64,000 nt of DNA from Ignavibacteria bacterium (GTDB lineage: Bacteria; Bacteroidota; Ignavibacteria; OLB7): NCBI GenBank assembly GCA_020635205.1, contig JACKAE010000003.1, positions 1,002,596-1,066,595 on the forward strand, in the 5' to 3' direction. The position numbers and the translations under genes are program-made. Below are positions 27,301 through 37,100 of the stretch, in pieces (within the stretch, counting starts at the first letter, position 1; each line of letters begins with the position of its first letter). The notes below the pieces were generated by a model. It had not been told where the DNA came from and did no database searches. It was given only the letters and a program-made list of their open reading frames with translations.

Positions 27301-27588
27301 AGCCAGATTCTGCTGGGGCGGATCGATGCGGCAGAGGGAGACCGAGACGCAGCAGTGCACCGTCTCAACGTCCTGCTCGACGAAGCCGGCGACCGGGAGC
27401 AGCAAGCCGAACTGCACTACTGGCTGTGGAAGCTCACCGCCACTGACACCGATCATCGCGTCGAATCACTACGTCTGTACCAGTCGCTCATCGAGCAGAC
27501 CCCGACGCACGCCTACGGTCAACGCATCGACCAACTGACAACCACGCCCGAGTCCACTACTCCGGAGGCCGACGATGCCACAGAGTAA
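24301..27588 (+). CDS. STAND-2: DUF4062-NACHT-like-TPR protein
   Basis: 1095 aa, starting inside the last codons of STAND-1 (14-base overlap). The DUF4062 is type B: after DRYGYVPSYLDIQKDPTL it has YPWIEDAAIDGMSITEMEAH. The P-loop is AESGSGKSS with Lys262 and the Walker B is MVLILDGLNQLQ, so the NTPase also belongs to a different subclass from STAND-1. Residues ~700-960 carry about seven TPRs of the 'b' type (NRGxVHxxRGEYTEALxCYREAEQLARDLGDR). Two adjacent TPR units are identical over about 62 bases at DNA level. The C-terminal cap AELHYWLWKLTATDTDHR is intact. It shares its TPR type with STAND-3, -6 and -9. Function is inferred as a sensor NTPase; no catalytic effector beyond DUF4062 is visible. 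Confidence 0.85.
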   Translation: MQQSNELRVFISSTFRDLGEEREHLVKRIFPEIRALCRQRGITFTEVDLRWGLTDQDVKLGQVIRACLEEVDKCRPYFIGISGDRYGYVPSYLDIQKDPTLIELYPWIEDAAIDGMSITEMEAHYALLGAEGIGCVPADKARFYFRRHRESFQDESEKNEELRLLEAFQQRIEASGALIEKFRDPVSLGEMIYDDLIRIIKTDFADALPPTPLDEERARHEAFSLSRRRAYIANPVYLKRLNDHVADDAPPLVVYAESGSGKSSLFAFWAEQFRRKNPEAYIIEHYVGIGATATDHYAIIRHICMEINERFDRDEEIPSEPAKLETALGQWLGYADHALKKNDERMVLILDGLNQLQGEALRLRWIPDVISPTIRLILSSTVEGTLVELQKRGWSRFGMQALSEAERETIVVRYLAEYRKSLNTEQINKIASDYKSGHPLFLKTVLEELRLVSRHEDLERRIDEYLSATGTEDLFQKVLERIEEDHGARAVRESLSALWCSRSGLSEQELSELSGFSRLKITAMTAGLDYHLVRKEGRLTFFHDYLRRAVEKRYLVQSGYRRERYRMLAEHFEQVEVTLRSTQELLHALASQGDRERLEGVLAEIGRFVLLWRSDRYEVLGYWSGIDPESIASAYRSGVEAWVQSESPSAERQAEVLGSIAAMYFAVSNWVEAERVQRHRLSLLQELKDRVGESHALSLVSMLAKNLGRMEEAEELVRSAEQLARELGDQQSIAAALGTRALMKSTRGEYADALACLAEQEKIARESGDRLTIVLAVGNRGNVHARRGEYTEALGCYREAEQLARDLGDRRSMASAVGNHGIVHYNLGEYAEALGCYREAEQLARDLGDRRSIVRVVGNRGSVHASRGEYTEALECFREQESIARELGDREIIATALENRGSVNLVRGEYSEALERYEQASSEHRAIGFRYGLSHGLEGTARVLLELVEAGGELPAYLAKYLPDVSVESWQALSLRTARERAEECLSISRELSKPDTLSSSQILLGRIDAAEGDRDAAVHRLNVLLDEAGDREQQAELHYWLWKLTATDTDHRVESLRLYQSLIEQTPTHAYGQRIDQLTTTPESTTPEADDATE
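26677..26858 (+). repeat. 120-bp TPR unit duplication
   Basis: The ~62 bases from 26677 (GCGCTGGGGTGCTATCGAGA ...) recur identically from 26797, exactly 120 bases (40 codons) later, in STAND-2. Neighbouring TPR units differ at many more positions, so these two were copied or homogenised recently. Confidence 0.8.
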
Positions 27589-30500
27589 CGAACTCCGCCT
27601 CTTCATCTCCTCGACCTTTCGTGATATGCAGGAGGAACGAGAGCACCTTGTCAAGAAGGTCTTCCCCGAGATCCGCGCTCTCTGCCGCGAACGGGGTATC
27701 ACGTTCACCGAAATCGACTTGCGTTGGGGTCTGACCGACGAGGATGTTGTGCTCGGCCAGGTGGTGCGCACCTGTCTGGAGGAGATCGACAAGTGCCGAC
27801 CCTACTTTATCGGACTGACCGGCGATCGCTATGGCTGGTCGCCGCCGCTGCATGAGTACTACAAGGACCCGGAGCTGTTTTCCCGCTGGCCCTGGCTTGA
27901 GGATGCGGCGATGGATGGAGCCTCGATCACCGATGTCGAGTTCCGTCACGGAGCGTTAAATGATCCGTCGATGTCCGAACATGCCCGGTTTTACTTCCGC
28001 CAGGCAACCGGAATCGCCGGAGATGATAATGGTTTCGGGAAGCTCGATGATCTGAAGGAACGGGTCCGGGCAGCCGGGATGTCGGTCGAAGAGTTCCATG
28101 ATCCGGCATCGCTCGGAGAGCTGATCTACGACGAATTGATCGGAATCATCGAGCGGGACTTTGCCGATGCAAAACCGCCGACCCCTCTGGAAGAGGAGCG
28201 CTCCCGTCACATCGCCTTCGCAGCCAGCCGTCGTCGTGCCTACATCCCCAATCCAGAGTACCTGACGAAACTTAACAAGTGGGTAGCAGATGATGGAGCG
28301 AAGCCGCTGATCATCTACGCCGAGTCAGGAAGCGGCAAGAGCTCACTGGTATCGTTCTGGTGCGAGCAGCTCCGCCGTCGAAAACCGGAACTGCATATCA
28401 TCGAGCACTACGTCGGCATCGGCGCAGGAGACACGGACCACCTCGGGATCATCAAGCATGTGATCGAAGAGATCAAGCAGGAGTATCACCGCACCGAGGA
28501 CATTCCCTCAAAGCCGGAAGAACTTGAACGTTCCTTTGCCAACTGGCTCGGCTTCAACGTCGGATCACCGATGATTCTGGTGCTTGACGGGATCAACCAG
28601 TTGAGCGGCCATGCGCTCGATCTTCACTGGTTGCCGCCGGTGATGCCCCCCGGTGTGAAGCTGATTGTTTCGAGCACCGTCGAGAAGACGCTGGTTGATC
28701 TGCGTGGACGCAACTGGTCGGAGCTTGGCATGCAGCCCCTTGGCGAGTCGGAGCGCGAAGCGGTGGTGGTCAGGTTCCTTGCCGAGTACAGCAAGGCTCT
28801 GTCGACCGATCAGGTCAAGCGTGTTGCCTCGGATATCAAATGTTCCCACCCCCTCTTTCTGCGGACTCTCCTGGAGGAGCTGCGTCTGCACGGCATCCAC
28901 GAGCATCTGGATCGCACACTCGACACCCTGCTGTCGGCGACCGGCACGGAAGATCTGTTCCAGAAGGTGCTGGAGCGACTGGAGGATGACTACTCGCAGG
29001 AGGTGGTACGAGAGGTACTGAGTCTAATCTGGGCATCACGCTTCGGACTGAGCGAGGAGGATCTCGAGTCGCTGACCGGAATCTCCCGCTTGAAGCTCTC
29101 GACGCTGTTGCTTGGTCTGGACTATCATCTGGTCCGCCGCGATGGAATGTTGACCTTCTTCCACGACTACCTTCGCCGAGCGGTGGAGAAGCGGTATCTG
29201 GCGCATTCCTCGACGCTTCAGGATCGGTATCGGATGCTTGCCGATCACTTTGAAGGAGGCGACGTGACGCTGCGCGGGACCCGGGAGCTTCTGCATGCTT
29301 TGGAGGCGATGGGTGACCGGGATCGACTGCATCGGGAGTTGGGTAGTGTGGAACGATTGATTCCCCTCTGGCAGTCGGAGCAGCATGAGGTGTTGCGTCT
29401 CTGGTCGTCGTCGGAGTTGCCGGAGATTGTCAGTGCGTACGAGGAGGGTTTGAGTCGATGGGAAGGTGAGGATCGAACGCCTGCCGAACATATGGAGGCA
29501 CTGAGGGTAATCGGCATCTTGCACGGGTATGTGGGTGCGTGGTCGGTCGCTGAAGATCTTTACCGAAGACTCGAGGAGATCGCGCGTGAACACGGCGATC
29601 GGGAGAGGATCGCCACGGCGGTGGGCAATCGTGGGGATGTGCATCGGAATCGAGGAGAGTATGACGAAGCGATGGCCTGTTATCGAGAACAGGAAGAGAT
29701 CGCACGGGAACGTGGCGACCGGCTGAGGATCGCCCTGGCCACCGGCAGTCGAGGCAGTGTGCACACGCTGCGTGGAGAGTATGATGAGGCGTTGGTCTGC
29801 TTCGAAGAGCAGGAGAAAATCTCCCGTGAGATTAGCGATCGTCAGAGTATCGGGAGGTCGATAGGGAACCGTGGAGTTGTGTATGGGCGTCGTGGAGAGC
29901 TTGCCGAAGCGATGGCCTGCTTTCGAGAGCTGGAAGAGATCGCACGGGAACGTGGCGATCGGATGTTGATCGCTATGTCGGTGAGCAATCGCGGTAGCGC
30001 ACATTTGGAACAGGAAGATTATCAACAAGCACTTGCCTGCTACCGAGAAGGCGAGGAGATTGCCCGTGACATCGGCGATCGTGGGAACATCTCCCATGGA
30101 GTATTCAATCGTGGAAGATTGCATGCGATGTTGGGAGAGTATACCGAAGCACTTGCCTGCTACCGGGAAGGCGAGGAGATCTATCGGGACCTGGGCAACC
30201 GCCAGGGCCTCGGTTATGTGCTGGAAAATCGCGGGGCTGTACATGCGATTCGCAGAGAATTCGCCGAAGCACTTGCCTTGTTCCGTCAGGCGACCAGCGA
30301 GTTTCGCGGGATCGGTTACCGCCTTGGGCTGAGCCGTGGGCTTGCGCGAAGTGCGCGAGTGCTGCTCGATATTGCCGAAGGTGGCGACATGCCGGAGTAT
30401 CTGCCGCAGTACGTTCCGGAAGCAGAGCCTTCATCCTGGAAGGGACCGACGATACGGACGGCCCGCAAGCATGCCGAGGAGTCCATGACGTTAAGCGAAG

Positions 30501-30817
30501 AGTTGTCAACCCCGGAGACGCTCTTCGAGAATCGTCTGATTCTGGCACGGATCACTGCGATGGAGGGAGATGTAGTCGCAGCCACTTCACGTCTTGACGT
30601 ACTGCTGGAGAAGGCGACCGACGTTGAGGCCCGAGCTCGACTGCATTACTGGCTCTGGAAGCTGGGCACCACCGATGCCGACCATCGTACCGAAGCACTA
30701 CGCCTGTATCGGTCACTCGCCGAGAAGACACCGAATGTCGGCGACCAGATGCGCATCGATGAACTGAGCGGATCGACCACACACGCTACTCCGGAGGCCG
30801 ACAATGGCACAGAGTAA
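27575..30817 (+). CDS. STAND-3: DUF4062-NACHT-like-TPR protein, variant N-terminus
   Basis: 1080 aa, 14-base overlaps at both ends. The first ~90 residues are standard DUF4062, but the following segment is a third type (C): YGWSPPLHEYYKDPELF, then WPWLEDAAMDGASITDVEF in place of the EMEF/EMEAH forms. The NTPase is of the B subclass, with AESGSGKSS (Lys255) and MILVLDGINQLS. After the FFHDYLRRAVEKRYL winged-helix segment comes a linker with RELLHALEAMGDR, which is also found in STAND-2, -6 and -9. About seven b-type TPRs follow (~680-930). It is the only copy in the array with this N-terminal segment, so it either diverged or acquired it from outside the locus. Confidence 0.85.
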   Translation: MPQSNELRLFISSTFRDMQEEREHLVKKVFPEIRALCRERGITFTEIDLRWGLTDEDVVLGQVVRTCLEEIDKCRPYFIGLTGDRYGWSPPLHEYYKDPELFSRWPWLEDAAMDGASITDVEFRHGALNDPSMSEHARFYFRQATGIAGDDNGFGKLDDLKERVRAAGMSVEEFHDPASLGELIYDELIGIIERDFADAKPPTPLEEERSRHIAFAASRRRAYIPNPEYLTKLNKWVADDGAKPLIIYAESGSGKSSLVSFWCEQLRRRKPELHIIEHYVGIGAGDTDHLGIIKHVIEEIKQEYHRTEDIPSKPEELERSFANWLGFNVGSPMILVLDGINQLSGHALDLHWLPPVMPPGVKLIVSSTVEKTLVDLRGRNWSELGMQPLGESEREAVVVRFLAEYSKALSTDQVKRVASDIKCSHPLFLRTLLEELRLHGIHEHLDRTLDTLLSATGTEDLFQKVLERLEDDYSQEVVREVLSLIWASRFGLSEEDLESLTGISRLKLSTLLLGLDYHLVRRDGMLTFFHDYLRRAVEKRYLAHSSTLQDRYRMLADHFEGGDVTLRGTRELLHALEAMGDRDRLHRELGSVERLIPLWQSEQHEVLRLWSSSELPEIVSAYEEGLSRWEGEDRTPAEHMEALRVIGILHGYVGAWSVAEDLYRRLEEIAREHGDRERIATAVGNRGDVHRNRGEYDEAMACYREQEEIARERGDRLRIALATGSRGSVHTLRGEYDEALVCFEEQEKISREISDRQSIGRSIGNRGVVYGRRGELAEAMACFRELEEIARERGDRMLIAMSVSNRGSAHLEQEDYQQALACYREGEEIARDIGDRGNISHGVFNRGRLHAMLGEYTEALACYREGEEIYRDLGNRQGLGYVLENRGAVHAIRREFAEALALFRQATSEFRGIGYRLGLSRGLARSARVLLDIAEGGDMPEYLPQYVPEAEPSSWKGPTIRTARKHAEESMTLSEELSTPETLFENRLILARITAMEGDVVAATSRLDVLLEKATDVEARARLHYWLWKLGTTDADHRTEALRLYRSLAEKTPNVGDQMRIDELSGSTTHATPEADNGTE

Positions 30818-33800
30818 CGAACTCCGCATCTTCATCTCCTCCACCTTCCGCGACATGCAGGAAGAGCGGGAGCATCTCGTCAAGAAGATATTCCCGGAGA
30901 TCCGTGCACTCTGTCGTGTACGCGGTGTCACATTCACCGATGTCGACCTACGTTGGGGACTCACCGAGGAAGAAGCAAACCTCGGACGTATCATCCGCAC
31001 CTGCCTCGAAGAGGTTGACAAGTGCAGACCATACTTCATCGGTATCATCGGCAACCGATACGGCTGGGTTCCCGAACTCCACGATATCCTCATGGATCCC
31101 GATCTCCTCACGAAGTATCCCTTCGTCGAAGATGTCGCCATCGACGGAGCAAGTGTCACCGAGATGGAGTTCATTCACGGCGTCTTCGATGCTCCCGAGG
31201 TCGACGGCAAGTACGCCTTCTTCTATCACCGGCAGGGTGACATCGCCGACGCCGACGACCCCGAACGGCTCGGCGCACTGATCGACCGGGCACGTTCGAC
31301 CAGTCGCCCCTTCCGCAAGTTCGCCGATGTCGAGGAACTTGGCAACGCCGTCCGCGATGATCTGATGGCAATGATCCAGACCAACTGGCCGGATGCTGAA
31401 GCGCCGAGCGAGCTTGATCTTGAGCGTCGCTCGCACGCAGCCTTCGCCGCAAGTCGAACCCGCGCCTACATCCCGAACCCGCTCTACCTCAAGGAGTTCT
31501 CCACATGGCTGGCCGACAGCACGACGCCGCTGGTCATCACCGGTGAGTCGGGACTCGGCAAAAGCTCACTGGTCGCCTATCTGACAGAGTACTATCACCG
31601 GAAGAACCCAGAAGACTTTGTCATTGCCCACTACGTCGGCGCATCGCCGTCGAGTGGAACGGCTCTCTCGGTGATGCGCCATATTGTCGAAGCGATTCGC
31701 GTTCGCTTCGGGGTCGATGAAGAACTGCCGTCAAATCCGGAGGAGCTTCAGCGGAGCTTTGCCAACTGGCTCTACCGCTGCGAGCACTTAGCCACGAAGG
31801 AAGGGATCAACGTGCTGATTGTGATCGACGCAGTCAACCAGCTCGACGAATTGGGACAACGGATGGCTTGGTTGCCGGAGACGATTCCTCCGGGAGTGAA
31901 GCTGGTAGTCTCGGCAACGCCGGGTGAATCGGGAGAGCAACTTGCCAAGCGGAAGTGGTCGGAGCTTCGGGTGGAGCCGCTCGCCGACGAGCGTATTCGC
32001 CAGAGCATCGTCGTCCGCTACTTAGGGGAGTTCCACAAAGGAATCGGCACTGAGCAGATACGTCGTGTGATCGGCAACGAGAAGGCACACTCCCCTCTCT
32101 ACCTGCGAGTGGTAGCCGAGGAGTTGCGCCTGCATGGAGAGCACGAGACACTCGACGAGGTAATCGATCGCTACAGCGGTGCAATCGATCTTCTGGAGGT
32201 CTTCGATCTAATGCTGGAGCGGATGGAGCGTGACTACGGTGAAGGGCAAGTACGGGACCTCCTGAGTCTGATTGCCTCGTCGCGCTCGGGCTTGAGTGAA
32301 GAGGATCTACTGGAGTTGATAGGAATCAATCGTCTGGAGTTGTCACGTCTTCTCTTCGCCTTCGACTACCACCTGTTGCAGCGCGATGGGTTGCTGAGCT
32401 TCTTCCACGACTATCTGCGTCGCGCCGTCGAGAAGCGGTATCTGACCGATGAGGGGAAGAAGCAGGCAGCCCACCGAAGGTTAGCTGAGTATTTTGAGAA
32501 CAGTGTGTCGGCGGCGATGGTCGAGGGAGCCATCGTCTCCTCCCGGATGGCCGGTGAACTGACGTATCAACTGAATGTCATCGGCGAGACGAACCGCCTG
32601 TATGAGACTTTAGCGACGATACCGATCTTCCTCGCGCTCTACGCGGACCAGAGACGGTACGATGTGCTGGGCTACTGGTCGGGTCTGGCCGATAAAAGTG
32701 AAGTGGATCGATACTATCGAGAGGGATTGAACCGCTGGGATGTAGCTGACGGTGCGGAGAGGAGCGCGGGGATTGGTCTCGTGATCAACCTTCTGCAACA
32801 GCTGGGTCGATGGTCGAGCGCGATCGAACACAGTCGAGAGCGCTTGTCCTCTGCGGTGGCACGTGACGACACCTCAGAGGAAACGGCATCGCGTCAGAAG
32901 CTCGGGGCTTTGTATGGGTTGCGTGGCGAGTATAGCAAAGCATTGGAGGAGCTTGCACGGGCACTATATCTGTCGACGGAGTCGGGCGACCGCCACGGTG
33001 TAGCTATTGCGCAAGGGAGCATAGGCAATGTGTACACGAAATGTGGGGAATATGAGCAGGCGTTGGAAAGCTTGGGAGTTCAGTTGCGGATCGGTGAGGA
33101 GTTGGGCCACCGCAAGAGCGTGGCCGCTGCGTGTGGGAACATGGGCAATGTATACACCATTCGTGCGGAGCATGATCGTGCGCTGGAGAGCTATGGTGTG
33201 AAGTTGCGGATCAGCGAGGAGTTGGGTGACCGCCACGGTGTAGCCGTAGCGCAGGGGAACATGGGGATGGTGTACGCGAAACGTGGGGAGTATGATCGAG
33301 CACTGGCAAGCTTTAGAGTCAGTTTGCAGATTAGCGAGGAGCTGGGCGACCACAATGGCGTAGCCAATGCGCATATGCACAGGGGAGGGGTATTTTTCTA
33401 TCGTGGGGAGTATGGGCAAGCGCTGGAGAGCTACGGTGTGAAGTTGCAGGTCAGCAAGGAGTTGAACGACCGCACTGGCGTAGCCCTTGCGCAGGGAAAC
33501 ATGGGCGCTGTGTATGCCCATCGTGGAGAGTATGAGCGAGCACTTGAACAGTTCAGCACGGCAGTGCCGGAGCTCCGTCTGCTCGGCCACCGCTATGGTT
33601 TGAGTTACTGTCTGAAAGAAGCTGCGGATCTGTTGTTGGAGATTGTAGAGGAAGCAAAGAAGATACCGAAGTACCTGCCGGAATATGTCCTAGGAGCGGA
33701 GGCGGGAACATGGCAGACACTTACCCTGCGCATGGCAAAAGAGCAGGCCGAGGAATCCGTGACAATCTCGGGGGATCTGTCAATTCCTGCTATGTTGCTT

Positions 33801-34106
33801 GATGGCCGAGTCTTGCTGGCACGTATCGACGCAGCCGAGGGGAATAAAGAGGCTGCCCTCCACTCTCTTGTCCGGTTGCTGGAGGAAACAAACGACGACC
33901 AGCATCGCGCCGAACTCCACTACCGACTCTGGAAACTCAACGCTGCGGATATCGACCATCGAGCCAAGGCACTGCGCCTGTACCGGTCACTGTTCGAGAA
34001 GACGCCGAAGCACGTCTACCGCAGGCAGATTGATGAACTGAGTGCAGGCACACCGCCACAGCACATCGAACCAATGACACCGGAGGAGACCGATGCCAGC
34101 GAGTAA
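30804..34106 (+). CDS. STAND-4: DUF4062-NACHT-like-TPR protein
   Basis: 1100 aa, type A throughout like STAND-1. DUF4062 begins LRIFISSTFRDMQEEREHL. The P-loop is GESGLGKSS (Lys253) and the Walker B VLIVIDAVNQLD. The six TPRs are a-type (e.g. GEYDRALASFRVSLQISEEL). Its first ~230 codons are almost identical in DNA to those of STAND-6 (37606), while the NTPase that follows is clearly different. This points to recent exchange of the N-terminal segment. Overlaps: 14 bases with STAND-3 (ATGGCACAGAGTAA, which ends STAND-3 in NGTE) and 14 with STAND-5. Confidence 0.85.
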   Translation: MAQSNELRIFISSTFRDMQEEREHLVKKIFPEIRALCRVRGVTFTDVDLRWGLTEEEANLGRIIRTCLEEVDKCRPYFIGIIGNRYGWVPELHDILMDPDLLTKYPFVEDVAIDGASVTEMEFIHGVFDAPEVDGKYAFFYHRQGDIADADDPERLGALIDRARSTSRPFRKFADVEELGNAVRDDLMAMIQTNWPDAEAPSELDLERRSHAAFAASRTRAYIPNPLYLKEFSTWLADSTTPLVITGESGLGKSSLVAYLTEYYHRKNPEDFVIAHYVGASPSSGTALSVMRHIVEAIRVRFGVDEELPSNPEELQRSFANWLYRCEHLATKEGINVLIVIDAVNQLDELGQRMAWLPETIPPGVKLVVSATPGESGEQLAKRKWSELRVEPLADERIRQSIVVRYLGEFHKGIGTEQIRRVIGNEKAHSPLYLRVVAEELRLHGEHETLDEVIDRYSGAIDLLEVFDLMLERMERDYGEGQVRDLLSLIASSRSGLSEEDLLELIGINRLELSRLLFAFDYHLLQRDGLLSFFHDYLRRAVEKRYLTDEGKKQAAHRRLAEYFENSVSAAMVEGAIVSSRMAGELTYQLNVIGETNRLYETLATIPIFLALYADQRRYDVLGYWSGLADKSEVDRYYREGLNRWDVADGAERSAGIGLVINLLQQLGRWSSAIEHSRERLSSAVARDDTSEETASRQKLGALYGLRGEYSKALEELARALYLSTESGDRHGVAIAQGSIGNVYTKCGEYEQALESLGVQLRIGEELGHRKSVAAACGNMGNVYTIRAEHDRALESYGVKLRISEELGDRHGVAVAQGNMGMVYAKRGEYDRALASFRVSLQISEELGDHNGVANAHMHRGGVFFYRGEYGQALESYGVKLQVSKELNDRTGVALAQGNMGAVYAHRGEYERALEQFSTAVPELRLLGHRYGLSYCLKEAADLLLEIVEEAKKIPKYLPEYVLGAEAGTWQTLTLRMAKEQAEESVTISGDLSIPAMLLDGRVLLARIDAAEGNKEAALHSLVRLLEETNDDQHRAELHYRLWKLNAADIDHRAKALRLYRSLFEKTPKHVYRRQIDELSAGTPPQHIEPMTPEETDASE

Positions 34107-37100
34107 CGAACTCCGCCTCTTCATCTCCTCCACCTTCCGCGATCTGCAGGAAGAGCGGGAACATCTGGTCAAGAAGATCTTTCCCGAGATCCGCGCTCTA
34201 TGTCGTCGGCGTGGCGTCACCTTTACCGAGATTGATCTTCGCTGGGGCCTCACCGATGAAGACGTTGCCCTGGGACAGGTCATCCGAGCCTGCCTTGAAG
34301 AGGTGGACAAGTGTCGACCGTATTTCATCGGCATTACCGGAAACAGGTACGGATACGTTCCTTCCTATCTCGATATTCAGAAAGACCCCGCACTGCTTGA
34401 ACTCTATCCCTGGATCGAGGAAGCCTCTCTTGAGGAAATGAGTATTACCGAGATGGAAGCCCACTATGCGGTGCTTCGCCGGGATGAGGAGGGAGGAATA
34501 AGGAGAGGGGTTGAACAGGTTCGATTCTACTTCCGAGTGAATCGTGCCGATACATCAACCGATGAAGAGGAACTCCAGAGGTTACAGGAGTATCAAGAGC
34601 GCATTCGAGCGGCTGATCTCCCGGTTGAGTCGTTCAACGATACCGAGGCACTCGGAAAAATGATCTGCAACGACCTTCTTCAGATCATCGACCGGGACTT
34701 CGCCGATGCAGTCCCGCCGACACCACTCGAAGAGGAGCGTGCGCGACACCAGGCGTTCTCCCTCAGTCGTAGACGAGCTTACATCGCCAACCCGAAATAT
34801 CTCAAACGTCTCAACGAGCATGCCAAAGGGGACGATCTTCCCCTTGTCGTCTATGCGGAGAGCGGATCGGGCAAGTCCTCTCTCTTCGCCTTCTGGGCCG
34901 AACAGTATCGCAAGAAGAACCCGGGAGCGCACATCATTGAGCACTATGTCGGCATCGGAGCAACGGCAACCGACCACTATGCGATCATCCGGCACGTGTG
35001 TATGGAGATCAAAGAACGGTTCAATCGGGAAGAAGAGATTCCGACCACACCGGAAGCATTGGAAAAATCCTTCGGCCAATGGCTTGGTTATGCTGAGCAT
35101 GCCCTGGAACAGGGGGACGAGCGTATGGTGCTGATCCTCGATGGCTTGAACCAGTTGCAAGGAACCGCTCTTGCACTGAAGTGGATTCCCGATGTCATCT
35201 CATCGAGAATTCGATTCATCCTCAGCTCAACGATTGAAGGTACACTCGTCGAACTTCGCAAGAGAGGATGGACCGAGTTCGGTATGCAGGCACTCTCCGA
35301 GCCTGAGCGCGAGGCGATCATTGTCCGATACCTGGCTGAATTTCGGAAGTCGCTCAATCCAGAGCAAATCCGTCGTATAGCTTCAGACTACAAGTCCGGT
35401 CACCCTCTCTTCTTGAAGACTCTTCTTGAAGAGATTCGTCTGGTGAACCGTCACGAAGACCTCGAACAAGGGATCGAGTACTATCTCGAGTGCACAGGAA
35501 CTGAAGACCTGTTCCAGAAGGTGCTGGAACGATTCGAGAAGGATCATGGCTCCGGCGCGGTTTGCGATGCTCTCTCAACGCTCTGGTGCAGCCGCCATGG
35601 GCTGGATGAACAGGAGCTCTCGGAGCTGACTGATTTATCGCGCCTGAAGATCGCCGCGATGGTTTCAGGACTGGACTACCATCTGGTACGCAAGGAGGGA
35701 TATCTGACCTTCTTTCACGACTATTTGCGTCGAGCCGTCGAGAAACGATACCTGGGAAGTGAAGCGATTCGCCGCAACAGACATCTGCGCCTTGCAGAGT
35801 ACTTCTCGGAAGCAGAATTGAACAAGCGTAGCGCATCAGAACGCCTATGGGGATACTCCGAGGGAGGAGATGATGCAAAAGTCATCGAGACATTATTGAC
35901 CACACAGGTACTTCGGGAACTGTATGTCGGAGCGGGTAAGTACGAAGTGCTCTCGCAGTGGTCGCGCCTGCGGCAGACAGGTTATGATCCTGAGAAGCTC
36001 TACGTCGCGAGTCTGGATGACGACACTCGTAAGGAGCATACGTCAGAAGGGTTCGATAGCTTGGCGATAGCAGGAGATATACTTGAACAACTTGGCCACT
36101 GGTCTGGATCAATGTCGATGTATCGGCAGATGTTGGAGAGAGCAGACGAAGCGGAGCGAGGCATGGAGGCAACGAGGGCGCTACAAGCTCTTGGCCGACT
36201 GCTGCAGCTGCAAGGAGAGTACACCGGGGCAATGGAGTCTTTTGCTGATGCGCTGAGTCGCTCAGAGAAGTCAGGGGATCAGGAAGGAGTGGCGGCTGCC
36301 GTCGGGAGCATGGGTGTCGTCTACTTCCAACGTGGTGAGTATGATCGTGCAATAGAGTCATACCAGCGACAGTTGACCATATCCGGGGAGTTGGATAGCC
36401 AGCCAGGCATCGCCACCGCTATCGGGAACATGGGGCTGGTCTACATGCGCCGAAGAGAGTATGACCGTGCGCTCGAGTCGTTTCAGCAGTGCTTGACGAT
36501 ATGTGAGAAGTCGGGCGACCGAAGGGGAATAGCCAATGCTGCAGGGAACATCGGCATTCTCTACTTCCATCATGGTGAGTATGATCGCGCACTCGAATCA
36601 TTTCAGCAACAGTTGAAGATCTCCGAGGAGTTGGGTGATCGAAGAGGAGTAGCCTTCGCGGCCGGGAATGTGGGAAATGTGTATCACGCGCGCGACGAGT
36701 CTGATCATGCACTGGAGTTGTATCAGCGACAGTTGACCATCTGTGAAGAGTTAGGAGAGCGAAGAGGGATCGTTATCGGAGCCGGGAAGATTGCTATCGT
36801 CTGCTTCGAGCGTGGTGAGTATGATCGTGCATTGGAGTTGAATCAACGCTGTTTGACGATATGCGAGGAGCTGAGTGATCGCATAGGACTCGTGGCTGTG
36901 GTCGGAAACATGGGTCTTGTTTACTTCGAGCGTGGTGAACATGATCGTGCATTGGAGTTATATCAACGACAGTTGACCATCTGTGAAGAGTTAGGAGAGC
37001 AAAGAGGGATAGCCACCGCCTTCGGGAACATGAGCACGCTTTACATCGAGCGTGGTGAGTATGGTCGCGCTCTGGAGAGTCTGGAGCATGCACTGAACGG

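Noticed and set aside
29036..30244. 402-codon open frame on the minus strand across STAND-3, and many similar long antisense frames in the other STAND and fibre genes
   Set aside because: They mirror the codon periodicity of the real genes, recur at the same relative position in paralogues, and encode no recognisable domain.
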